DNA from: Oscillospiraceae bacterium
GTDB taxonomy: Bacteria; Bacillota_A; Clostridia; Oscillospirales; Oscillospiraceae
Direction of reading: 5' to 3'
Length of the DNA: 5,308 nt
NCBI GenBank assembly: GCA_017540945.1
Contig: JAFYAB010000076.1
Span: forward strand, 1 to 5,308
The notes beneath the pieces are model-generated. The model was not told the DNA's origin, ran no database searches, and saw only the letters and a list, made by a program, of their open reading frames with translations. How positions within the stretch are numbered: the first letter of the stretch is position 1; the number at the start of each line of letters is the position of its first letter. Positions 1 through 5,133 of this stretch are shown here, in pieces. The position numbers were made by a program, and so were the translations under genes.

Positions 1-131
1 GATTCCGAAATGAGGTCTTTCCCACACTCGAAAAAGTAGTGGATCGCCTTTGTGCAACTATTTGTTCTTTGACCGATGAGCTCATCCGGAGCGTTACGTT
101 ACGTGATTGGATTTTTAAATGTTTTAATTGA
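1..131 (+). CDS. IS630-like transposase, C-terminal fragment (partial at window start)
   Basis: The frame starting at base 3 reads 42 residues to a TGA at 129-131, beginning FRNEVFPTLEKVVDRL and ending LIRSVTLRDWIFKCFN. The pattern R-N-E-V-F-P-T-L-E followed by an amphipathic helix and an S-(V/L)-T-x-R-x-W-I tail is what I know from the C-terminus of IS630-family DDE transposases, just after the last catalytic acidic residue. The catalytic domain lies outside the window, so whether the element is intact cannot be judged. The DNA here is clearly AT-richer (about 38% G+C over 1-160 by my count) than the rest, which fits a transferred element. The family call rests on a short tail and is moderately sure. 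Confidence 0.62.
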   Translation, partial: FRNEVFPTLEKVVDRLCATICSLTDELIRSVTLRDWIFKCFN

Positions 132-160
132 AGTTTAGTATCATTGGATAAAAAAGCGTT
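1..160 (+). mobile_element. Right-hand end of an IS630-like insertion sequence (boundary approximate)
   Basis: The transposase tail is followed by about 30 bases of AT-rich non-coding DNA (132-160). Composition changes to host-like GC-rich sequence between about 155 and 178. The stop codon of the next gene, on the opposite strand, is at 179-181, so the element ends within about 48 bp of that gene. I cannot identify the terminal inverted repeat because the other end is not in the window, and IS630 elements duplicate only TA, so the exact edge is undetermined. Confidence 0.4.
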
Positions 161-178
161 GATGCGTTCGCGCAAGGC

Positions 179-856
179 TCAGCCCTCCTTCAGAACGAAT
201 TGCAAAAACAGGGCGACGTTGTCCAGGTTTTCGGAATGGGCGGCGACGCCCAGGGCGCAGCCCGTGGGATACAGCCGGTACCGGGTCACCAGCAGGCTGT
301 CCGAAATGTCAAAGCCCACGGGGATGTCTCCGGATTCGGCGCTGTGGAACCAGATCACCCGGTCCCGGTATCGCTCCAGCAGGGGCTTGCAGCGCTCCAA
401 GCGCAGATCCGTCAGCCGTCCGGACTGGGCCAGCGCCTCCAGGGAGGCCGGCTCCATGGTAACGAAGTCCAGGATCCCGGCGTCCGCCAGGGCTACGAAG
501 ACGTTGTAGTAATCGTTGCCCTTGGCCTGGTCCTTCAGGTAGTCAAAATAGGACGAGGCGTTGAACTCCACCTTTTTCTGACTCAGATCCAGCTGGGCAT
601 AGTCCGTGAAAACCTCCCAGAGCTCCGAGCCGGTGCCGGCCTCCGTCATGGTGTTGGCGAAGATGCCGTAGAGCCAGTAGCCCTCGATGTTGTTGGAGAT
701 ACGGACGGCCAGGAAGATCGTGATGAACAGGAAGAAGGCGATCCCGATGATCCAGAGCTTGTAGTAGTTCCAGATGTATTCGATTGCTTCCTTCCCGCTG
801 AGGCTCCGGAGCTTTTTCCGCTCCGTGTCCCGCCACTGCTTCAGCCGTTCTCCCAT
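179..856 (-). CDS. Membrane-anchored protein of unknown function, possibly with a solute-binding-protein-like outer domain
   Basis: This 225-residue protein has a positively charged N-terminus (residues 1-33, rich in Lys/Arg), one clear transmembrane helix (about 34-51, LWIIGIAFFLFITIFLAV) and an outer domain of about 170 residues. It therefore looks like a type II-anchored protein with most of its mass outside the cell. The start is well supported: AAGGGAGG precedes the ATG by 8 bases. Stretches such as ALADAGILDF, LEALAQSGRLTDLR and the end (SENLDNVALFLQFVLKEG) resemble lobes of extracellular solute-binding proteins and of small anchored proteins common in gut Clostridia. That is a resemblance only and I do not recognise a named family. 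It lies 68 bp downstream of the alpha-galactosidase on the same strand, so co-transcription is likely. No terminator is visible after its stop, where the IS fragment begins. Confidence 0.8.
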   Translation of the reverse strand: MGERLKQWRDTERKKLRSLSGKEAIEYIWNYYKLWIIGIAFFLFITIFLAVRISNNIEGYWLYGIFANTMTEAGTGSELWEVFTDYAQLDLSQKKVEFNASSYFDYLKDQAKGNDYYNVFVALADAGILDFVTMEPASLEALAQSGRLTDLRLERCKPLLERYRDRVIWFHSAESGDIPVGFDISDSLLVTRYRLYPTGCALGVAAHSENLDNVALFLQFVLKEG

Positions 857-864
857 GGACTTGT

Positions 865-870
865 CCTCCC
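865..870 (-). promoter_or_regulatory. Ribosome binding site of the 225-residue membrane protein
   Basis: On the minus strand GGGAGG (preceded by AA) lies 8 bases before the ATG at 856-854. This near-ideal Shine-Dalgarno site fixes the start and gives the gene its own translation initiation downstream of the alpha-galactosidase. Confidence 0.7.
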
Positions 871-887
871 TTCCGCCTTCGCAGCGA

Positions 888-903
888 CCGCTGAATCCAG
901 CGG
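888..903 (-). other. Small intercistronic hairpin between alpha-galactosidase and membrane-protein gene
   Basis: CCGCTG (888-893) and CAGCGG (898-903) form a perfect 6-bp stem with a 4-base loop in the 68-bp gap between the two minus-strand genes. No T-run follows on the minus strand, so it is not a convincing terminator. It may be a processing or stability element, or chance in GC-rich DNA. Confidence 0.25.
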
Positions 904-924
904 CCGCCGCGGGGATCTCTTTGT

Positions 925-3039
925 TCAGTTGACCCTGTGCAGATGGAGCTGAACGGCGGGATAGTCCCCCAGCAGCTGGGGCAGGGTGTAGCCGCCGTAC
1001 ATCAGCGCCGCGCCGGAGCGGACGGTGTCGTCCTCCTGCATGGCGTAGACGGCCTCAGGGTCCAGGCCCTTCAGCTTCACATGCAGCAGCGGGCCGTTGG
1101 CGTGGGGCGATTTCACCACCACGTTCAGCAGGGCCCTGGACTTGTCCTGGCTGACGAAGAGCCAGGCCGCAGCGTCCTGGGCCTCGGTAAACTCATCCAG
1201 CCGATAGTAGAGGCCCCGCTGCAGCAGCTCCTCGTCCTCCTGGAAATGGCCGATCTGGTGGCGGATCTCCTCCAGCTCTTCCTCCGAGAGCTTTGCCAGG
1301 TCCAGCTCGTAGCCAAAGGCGCCGGACATGGCCACATAGCCCCGGGTTTGGAGGGGTGTGGTGCGGCCGGTCTGGTGGTTGGGGGCCGCGGAGACGTGGG
1401 CGCCGAGAGTGCTGATGGGGTAGGCAAAGCTGGTGCCCCGCTGGATGGTCAGGCGTTCAATGGGATCGGTGTCGTCGGAGCACCAGATCTGGGGCGTGTA
1501 GTGCAGCATGCCCGCGTCGAAGCGTCCGCCGCCGCCGGAGCAGCCCTCAAAGAGGACCTGGGGGAAGCGGGAGGTCAGGGTCTCCAGCACCCGGTATAGG
1601 CCCAGCATATAGCGGTGGCCCGTCTCCCCCTGCCGCTCGGCGGGCAGGGCGTGGGAGTAGAGGTCGCAGACGGCGCGGTTGAAATCCCACTTGATATAGG
1701 AGATATCATACTCGGTCAGGAGCCTGGAGATGGAGTCGATGATGAAGTCCTGAACCTCCCGGCGGGACAGATCCAGCACCAGCTGGTTCCGGCCCAGGGT
1801 GGGCTTTCTGCCGGGAGCCGCCAGGGCCCAGTCCGGGTGGGTCCGGTAGAGATCCGAGTCCTCGTTCACCATCTCGGGCTCCACCCAGATGCCGAAGAGC
1901 AGGCCCAGCTCCCGGATGCCCTGAATCAGGCTGCCCAGGCCCTCCGGCAGCTTCTCTTTGTTTTCAACCCAGTCTCCCAGGCCGGCGTTGTCGTCCTTGC
2001 GGCCCTGGAACCAGCCGTCGTCCAGAACGAAGAGCTCCACCCCCAGATCCTTGGCCCGGCGGGCCAGATCCAGGATGCGGTCTGCCCGGATGTCGAAGTA
2101 GGTGGCCTCCCAGCTGTTGATCAGCACGGGGCGGTGGGCCAGACGGTACGCGCCGCGGCATACGTTCTCCCGGACGATCCAGTGATACTGCTGGCTCAGG
2201 CGGGTCAGGCCGTCGGCCCAGGACAGCAGGACCTCCGGCGCGGCGAAGCGCTCGCCGGGCGCCAGGCGCCAGCGGAAGCTCTCGTCCCCGGGGCTCATGA
2301 CGGCGCGGACGGAGCCGTACTGCTCCCGCTCCACCTCCGCCCGGAAGCTCCCGGAATACAGATACATCATGCCGTAGCAGTCGCCGTGATCCTCGGTGGC
2401 CCGGTGGTCGCAGAGGATCAGGAAGGGGTTGTGCTCGTGGCTGGACATCCCCCGGCGGGAGCCCACGGTCTGGATCCCGTTCATCACAGGCCGGCGTTCC
2501 GGCTGCCGCTCCAGGCAGTGTCTGCCGTGGAAGTGGAGCAGATCCCAGTTTCCGTAGGGTAGCTCCAGACAGGCGGAGCCCGCCTTTTCCAGGATCATTT
2601 CTCCCTCGCCGCCGTTCTCATAGACAGCGGCCCGGGCAATGATGTTTTTCTCCGCAAAGACGCCGTAGAGCAGGCGGACGGTCAGGCCGTTCACCGGGTC
2701 CCGGAGGGTCAGCTCCAGGGTCTCCGCGCTGCAATCCGCGTCCCAGGCGGCAGGCAGGCCGGGCAGGCTGTACTTGCCGGGCCGGATCTCATGGCTGACG
2801 TAGCGCAGATCCGCGCAGCGGCTGCCGTCCGGGTTCTGCACCCCAAGGCTGGGGATCCGGAAATCGCCCACGCCGCAGGAGCTGAATTCCTGACAGACCG
2901 CGTCCAGGGAATAGCTCCGGTCCGGCTTGGTCAGATAGGGGTTGCCGGAAAAGCTGTGATCATAGTTCCTGTGCAGATAGCTCAGATCCTCATCGCCGAT
3001 GCGCCGGCCGTAGTAGACATGGCGCAGATAACCGTAGGC
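925..3039 (-). CDS. Alpha-galactosidase, glycoside hydrolase family 36, 5'-truncated
   Basis: GH36 alpha-galactosidases release terminal alpha-1,6-galactose from raffinose-type sugars, melibiose and galactomannans; most bacterial members of this tetrameric type are cytoplasmic. About 704 family-like residues remain, from AYGYLRHVYYGRRI to a TGA at 927-925. An N-terminal beta domain with NPF and SRRGMSSHEHNPF-type motifs is followed by the TIM barrel. Barrel motifs are NSWEATYFD, LDDGWF (Asp codons 2017-2022), WVEPEMV, KWDFNR (nucleophile Asp codon 1684-1686), EGCSGGGGRFD and CSDDTD (acid/base Asp codon 1474-1476). A C-terminal beta domain follows. The nucleophile and acid/base are 70 residues apart, the same spacing I recall for Geobacillus AgaA (478/548), and the offset to AgaA is a constant 26 residues. 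About 26 codons and the start are therefore missing. The frame stays open to 3702, but the extra 221 residues are antisense to the neighbouring YczE-like gene and are not galactosidase. The first in-frame Met is far downstream, so the copy as drawn is probably not expressed as active enzyme. It probably heads an operon with the 225-residue protein. Confidence 0.9.
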   Translation of the reverse strand, partial: AYGYLRHVYYGRRIGDEDLSYLHRNYDHSFSGNPYLTKPDRSYSLDAVCQEFSSCGVGDFRIPSLGVQNPDGSRCADLRYVSHEIRPGKYSLPGLPAAWDADCSAETLELTLRDPVNGLTVRLLYGVFAEKNIIARAAVYENGGEGEMILEKAGSACLELPYGNWDLLHFHGRHCLERQPERRPVMNGIQTVGSRRGMSSHEHNPFLILCDHRATEDHGDCYGMMYLYSGSFRAEVEREQYGSVRAVMSPGDESFRWRLAPGERFAAPEVLLSWADGLTRLSQQYHWIVRENVCRGAYRLAHRPVLINSWEATYFDIRADRILDLARRAKDLGVELFVLDDGWFQGRKDDNAGLGDWVENKEKLPEGLGSLIQGIRELGLLFGIWVEPEMVNEDSDLYRTHPDWALAAPGRKPTLGRNQLVLDLSRREVQDFIIDSISRLLTEYDISYIKWDFNRAVCDLYSHALPAERQGETGHRYMLGLYRVLETLTSRFPQVLFEGCSGGGGRFDAGMLHYTPQIWCSDDTDPIERLTIQRGTSFAYPISTLGAHVSAAPNHQTGRTTPLQTRGYVAMSGAFGYELDLAKLSEEELEEIRHQIGHFQEDEELLQRGLYYRLDEFTEAQDAAAWLFVSQDKSRALLNVVVKSPHANGPLLHVKLKGLDPEAVYAMQEDDTVRSGAALMYGGYTLPQLLGDYPAVQLHLHRVN

Positions 3040-3040
3040 A
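3031..3040. other. Junction of two 5'-truncated, divergently oriented genes
   Basis: To the left, minus-strand galactosidase homology runs up to the codons for AYGYL (3039 downward). To the right, plus-strand YczE-like homology starts at about VGIFRTAELGVDPF (3034 onward). The six bases GTAGGC at 3034-3039 can belong to either gene, giving the Tyr/Ala codons of one and the Val-Gly codons of the other. No intergenic region, promoter, ribosome binding site or start codon remains for either gene. A deletion across a shared divergent promoter region, an inversion breakpoint, or a chimeric join in assembly would each produce this. Confidence 0.75.
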
Positions 3041-3606
3041 TCTTCCGAACCGCCGAGCTGGGCGTGGATCCCTTTCAGTCCTTTATGAGCGGCATGGAGG
3101 CGGTGATCCCCATCTCCTTCGGGACCTTGTATGTGATCGTCAACGCTGTCCTGCTGATCTTTTCCCTGATCTTTGACCGGCGGCAGATCGGCCTGGCCAC
3201 CATCATCAACCTGACCCTGCTGGGCTATGTGGCGGAGTTCTCCGAAAAGCTGCTCCGCTCCCTCTTTCCTGGGCCGAGCCTGGCGGGGCGCGTGCTCCTC
3301 CTGGCGGTCGCCCTGGTCCTGCTCTGCTTCAGCTCCGCTCTGTACTTCAACGCGGATCTGGGCGTCTCCACCTACGACGCGGTCTCCCGTGTGGCGGCGA
3401 AGCGTCAGAACCGGATTCCCTTCCGCTGGTGCCGGATCATCAGCGACGTGATCTGCGTCTGTGTCGCGGCCCTGCTGCTGCGGCTCGGAGGCAAAACCTG
3501 GAGCGGTGTGACCGCCTTCATCGGCCCTGCCACCATCATCACCGCCTTCTTCATGGGGCCTCTGATCAGCTTCTTCTCCAATAAGCTGCCCAGCTTTCAA
3601 AAATAA
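3034..3606 (+). CDS. YczE-like (YitT/YczE superfamily) integral membrane protein, 5'-truncated
   Basis: About 190 residues of a multi-pass membrane protein remain. It shows the internal duplication typical of YczE/YitT-type proteins: AELGVDPFQSF near the start and ADLGVSTYDAV about 100 residues later, each following a hydrophobic helix. In between are SFGTLYVIVN and a DRRQIGLATIIN turn, with GPATIITAFFMGPLI near the end; the TAA is at 3604-3606. About five hydrophobic helices can be seen. The function of the family is poorly defined (YczE was linked to lipopeptide production in Bacillus), so no substrate is assigned. The N-terminal helix that should precede VGIFRTAELG, some 20-25 residues, is missing. 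The open frame extends back to an ATG at 2791, but those 81 codons are antisense to the galactosidase and are an artefact of the junction. No genuine start or ribosome binding site is visible. A strong terminator follows 14 bases after the stop. Confidence 0.8.
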   Translation, partial: VGIFRTAELGVDPFQSFMSGMEAVIPISFGTLYVIVNAVLLIFSLIFDRRQIGLATIINLTLLGYVAEFSEKLLRSLFPGPSLAGRVLLLAVALVLLCFSSALYFNADLGVSTYDAVSRVAAKRQNRIPFRWCRIISDVICVCVAALLLRLGGKTWSGVTAFIGPATIITAFFMGPLISFFSNKLPSFQK

Positions 3607-3620
3607 ATTCCGGCAGGCTC

Positions 3621-3661
3621 CGCGGGGAGGTCCTTCGACGAAGGATCTCCCCGCGTTTTTT
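3621..3661 (+). terminator. Rho-independent terminator of the YczE-like gene
   Basis: CGCGGGGAGGTCCTTCG (3621-3637) pairs with CGAAGGATCTCCCCGCG (3639-3655) through one G-T wobble. With the central bases left as a loop, this is a stem of about 15 bp. Six T residues follow directly (3656-3661). It lies 14 bases after the TAA and insulates the following promoter from read-through. Confidence 0.93.
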
Positions 3662-3662
3662 A

Positions 3663-3691
3663 TTGACATTCCGGCCGACGCCGGGTATAAT
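3663..3691 (+). promoter_or_regulatory. SigA-type promoter of the cobalamin-riboswitch unit
   Basis: TTGACA (3663-3668) and TATAAT (3686-3691) both match the consensus exactly and are separated by the optimal 17 bp. Transcription should start near 3698-3700, just before the riboswitch aptamer. The -35 box begins two bases after the T-run of the preceding terminator, so nothing else fits in between. Such a strong promoter suggests that control is exerted after initiation, by the riboswitch. Confidence 0.9.
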
Positions 3692-3699
3692 GTCTGCTG

Positions 3700-3890
3700 C
3701 AAAGACGGGCGTGCACAGCACTTAATCAGGAAGCGGGTCCAAGCCCCGCGCCAGACCGTGGCCGTAGATGGCAGAACAGACCCGGCTCACCGCTTGCCGC
3801 AAAGCGGGAACAGACCATTGAGGCGTCAGCCTTGAGAAGGTCCGCCGGGCTCGCCATGAGCCGGAAGACTGACCCGCGCAATGCCGCCGC
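3700..3890 (+). ncRNA. Cobalamin (B12) riboswitch
   Basis: The leader RNA carries the conserved cobalamin aptamer parts in order. TTAATCAGGAAGC (3722-3734) matches the conserved TTAATaGGGAA core of the class. A short stem follows, GCGGG (3733-3737) with CCCGC (3745-3749), with a CCAAG-type loop. Then comes GACCATTG...GAGAAGGTC (GACC 3813-3816 with GGTC 3839-3842, capped by AGGC/GCCT), equivalent to the CCACTG...GGGAAGG element. GGCTC/GAGCC (3848-3852/3858-3862) leads into GAGCCGGAAGACTGACCC (3858-3875), the B12-box counterpart of AGCCCGAAGACCTGCC in the E. coli btuB leader. CGGG (3706-3709) and CCCG (3873-3876) can close the outer stem. In this class, adenosyl- or methylcobalamin binding lowers expression downstream. 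Outer limits are approximate. Confidence 0.88.
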
Positions 3891-3903
3891 CGCGAGCTCC
3901 GGG

Positions 3904-3951
3904 GCGGTCCGTCAGACCGCAGGGAGGGGACCTCCGCCTCCCCCAGGACGG
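3904..3951 (+). promoter_or_regulatory. Candidate expression platform hairpins of the riboswitch
   Basis: Between aptamer and start codon lie GCGGTC/GACCGC (3904-3909/3915-3920, 5-base loop) and GGGAGG/CCTCCC (3922-3927/3937-3942). CCGTC (3909-3913) can instead pair with GACGG (3947-3951), which excludes the first hairpin, so two mutually exclusive folds are possible. No T-run follows either, so I do not see a classical intrinsic terminator. The switch mechanism is undetermined; translation or Rho-dependent control are options. Read by eye, not folded by computer. Confidence 0.4.
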
Positions 3952-3982
3952 CAGAGCCTTTGCGGACAAACAAATAAATACA

Positions 3983-3988
3983 AAGGAG
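3983..3988 (+). promoter_or_regulatory. Ribosome binding site of the DUF4430 lipoprotein
   Basis: AAGGAG lies 8 bases before the ATG at 3997-3999, in an A-rich unstructured stretch (about 3966-3996). It decides the start. An upstream in-frame ATG at 3832 lies inside the riboswitch and has no such site. Confidence 0.8.
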
Positions 3989-3996
3989 AACACGAT

Positions 3997-4491
3997 ATGA
4001 AGCATTCCCGCAAAACACTCGTGTGCCTGCTCCTGGTCCTGCTGCTTGCGGCGGCGGCGCTGACCGGATGCACGCAAAACAAGCCCGCCTCCACCGAGGC
4101 TCCCAAGACCGAGGCCCAGACCCAGGCCGCCCCCAACACCACCGCGGCGGCTCCCGCTGACACCGAAGCGGTCCCCGCCGACACCGGCAAGCCGGAAGAG
4201 CTGGGCGAAGGCGTCACCGTCTTCTACCTGGACGTGACCGACAAGGACAACGTCACCTCCTCCTACGCCATTCACACCGACGCCGACACGGTGGGCGCGG
4301 CCCTGGCCAACCTGGATCTGATCCACGGCGACAACGGCCTGTACGACACCGTCTTCGGCAAGACTCTGGATTGGAACGCCGATCACATGTACTGGGCCTT
4401 CTACATCGACGGAGAATACGCCATGACCGGTTTGGACGAAACCCCCATCGCTCCGGAGGGGCACTACGCTCTGACCGCCACCGCGGGCTGA
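3997..4491 (+). CDS. DUF4430 (transcobalamin-like C-terminal domain) lipoprotein, likely surface corrinoid-binding protein
   Basis: This 164-residue protein has a lipoprotein signal peptide: basic MKHSRK, a Leu/Ala-rich core and lipobox LTGC with the lipidated Cys at residue 25. A linker rich in Ala, Thr, Pro and Glu (about 26-70) could span the cell wall. The C-terminal domain (about 73-163) begins VTVFYLDV and contains YAIHTDADTVGAAL, GLYDTVFGKTLDW, YWAFYIDGEYA and PIAPEGHYALT. This is the layout of DUF4430, the bacterial counterpart of the C-terminal domain of transcobalamin and intrinsic factor. Some bacterial relatives carry other domains; here the domain stands alone. A cobalamin riboswitch lies upstream and an ECF S component starts one base after the stop. 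The likely role is to capture cobalamin or a related corrinoid outside the membrane and deliver it to that transporter. Ligand and hand-over are inferred. Confidence 0.88.
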   Translation: MKHSRKTLVCLLLVLLLAAAALTGCTQNKPASTEAPKTEAQTQAAPNTTAAAPADTEAVPADTGKPEELGEGVTVFYLDVTDKDNVTSSYAIHTDADTVGAALANLDLIHGDNGLYDTVFGKTLDWNADHMYWAFYIDGEYAMTGLDETPIAPEGHYALTATAG

Positions 4492-4492
4492 C

Positions 4493-5026
4493 ATGGAGCC
4501 CAAGGCCCGGCTGGATCTGCGGCATCTGGCGATCTTCGCCATGCTGGGGTCCATTCAGTTTGCCGCCAAGCAGTTCCTGGAGCTCCTGCCCAACGTGGAG
4601 CTGGTCAGCACCCTCACCATGGTCTACACCCTGGTCTACCGGCGCAAGGCCCTGATCCCCATCTTTCTGTTTATTCTGATGGAGGGGGTACTTTGGGGGT
4701 TTGCGGTCTGGTGGGTCCCCTATCTCTATCTCTGGCCGCTGCTCTGGGCCGTGACTATGGCCCTGCCCAAAAACATCCCGGGCTGGCTGCAAATCCCGGT
4801 CTACGCGGGAATCTGCGCGCTCTTCGGCCTCTACTACGGGACCCTCTACGCTCCCTGGCAGGCAGCGGCCTTTCTGGGTTGGGATATGAACAAGCTGTTG
4901 GCCTGGATTGCCGCGGGTCTGCCCTGGGACGTGGTCCACGCCGTCGGCAATCTGGCTCTGGGGACTCTGATCGTTCCCCTGACGGAGCTGCTGCAGGATT
5001 TGGAGCGGCGGATCATACGCGCATAA
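4493..5026 (+). CDS. ECF transporter S component, probable cobalamin/corrinoid specificity subunit
   Basis: This 177-residue, very hydrophobic protein has about six membrane helices (roughly 12-32, 35-50, 53-70, 72-91, 98-126 with a break, and 134-166), the usual size and shape of an ECF substrate-binding S component. Helix 1 (LAIFAMLGSIQFAA) has the small-residue face through which S components dock on EcfT. Other marks are YRRKALIPIF, WWVPYLYLWP, YYGTLYAPWQA and GLPWDVVHAVGN. I recognise the last two as typical of a Clostridia S-component group but not of a biochemically named one. It starts one base after the lipoprotein stop with no good ribosome binding site, so translational coupling is likely. 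No EcfA ATPase or EcfT gene is in the window; it probably shares the cell's common module. The cobalamin assignment comes from the riboswitch and the DUF4430 partner, not from the protein itself. It could instead carry a B12 precursor. Confidence 0.82.
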   Translation: MEPKARLDLRHLAIFAMLGSIQFAAKQFLELLPNVELVSTLTMVYTLVYRRKALIPIFLFILMEGVLWGFAVWWVPYLYLWPLLWAVTMALPKNIPGWLQIPVYAGICALFGLYYGTLYAPWQAAAFLGWDMNKLLAWIAAGLPWDVVHAVGNLALGTLIVPLTELLQDLERRIIRA

Positions 5027-5029
5027 ACA

Positions 5030-5054
5030 ACAGGAAGCTCAAAAAGCTTCCTGT
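5030..5054 (+). terminator. Hairpin directly after the S-component stop codon
   Basis: ACAGGAAGCT (5030-5039) and AGCTTCCTGT (5045-5054) form a perfect 10-bp stem with a CAAAA loop, starting three bases after the TAA. No T-run follows on the plus strand, so it may be a 3' stabilising hairpin or half of a tandem terminator. CCTGTCA occurs twice, at 5050-5056 and 5058-5064. Confidence 0.55.
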
Positions 5055-5064
5055 CAGCCTGTCA

Positions 5065-5100
5065 AAGCCCCGCGGAGCCGAAGCTCCGCGGGGCTTGTTT
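5065..5100. terminator. Strong, probably bidirectional terminator between convergent genes
   Basis: AAGCCCCGCGGAGC (5065-5078) pairs perfectly with GCTCCGCGGGGCTT (5083-5096), 14 bp, with a CGAA loop (TTCG read on the minus strand). It is followed by TTGTTT on the plus strand and by TTTGAC on the minus strand. It lies between the plus-strand S component and the minus-strand gene at the right edge, so it can serve both. It shares the 11-mer GCTCCGCGGGG with the start of the terminator region near 3617-3627. Confidence 0.82.
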
Positions 5101-5133
5101 GTCAGTGAACAATTTTTTCAGCTTGCGCGGGTT

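Noticed and set aside
144..178. T-rich stretch after the 225-residue gene (minus strand reads AACGCTTTTTTATCC) as its terminator
   Set aside because: No stem longer than about three base pairs precedes the T-run, so a Rho-independent terminator is not supported.
200..2562. Three long plus-strand open frames (200-952, 937-1599, 1615-2562)
   Set aside because: They lie antisense to the membrane-protein and galactosidase genes. Their translations are Gly/Val/Gln/Ala-rich without domains or ribosome binding sites, as expected for shadows in GC-rich DNA.
3066..3071. GGATCC (BamHI/Sau3AI-type site) near the gene junction as a cloning-chimera scar
   Set aside because: It encodes part of the conserved G-V-D-P-F motif of the YczE-like protein, and homology continues upstream of it to about 3034, so it is not at the breakpoint.
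3832..3996. Earlier in-frame ATG for the lipoprotein at 3832
   Set aside because: It lies inside the riboswitch aptamer. Starting there would bury the signal peptide, while the ATG at 3997 has AAGGAG at ideal spacing and begins a textbook lipoprotein signal.
3826..4939. Minus-strand open frames over the riboswitch, lipoprotein and S component (3826-4554, 4253-4939, 3912-4217)
   Set aside because: They are antisense to well-supported genes, cross the aptamer, and have low-complexity Gly/Val/Arg-rich translations.
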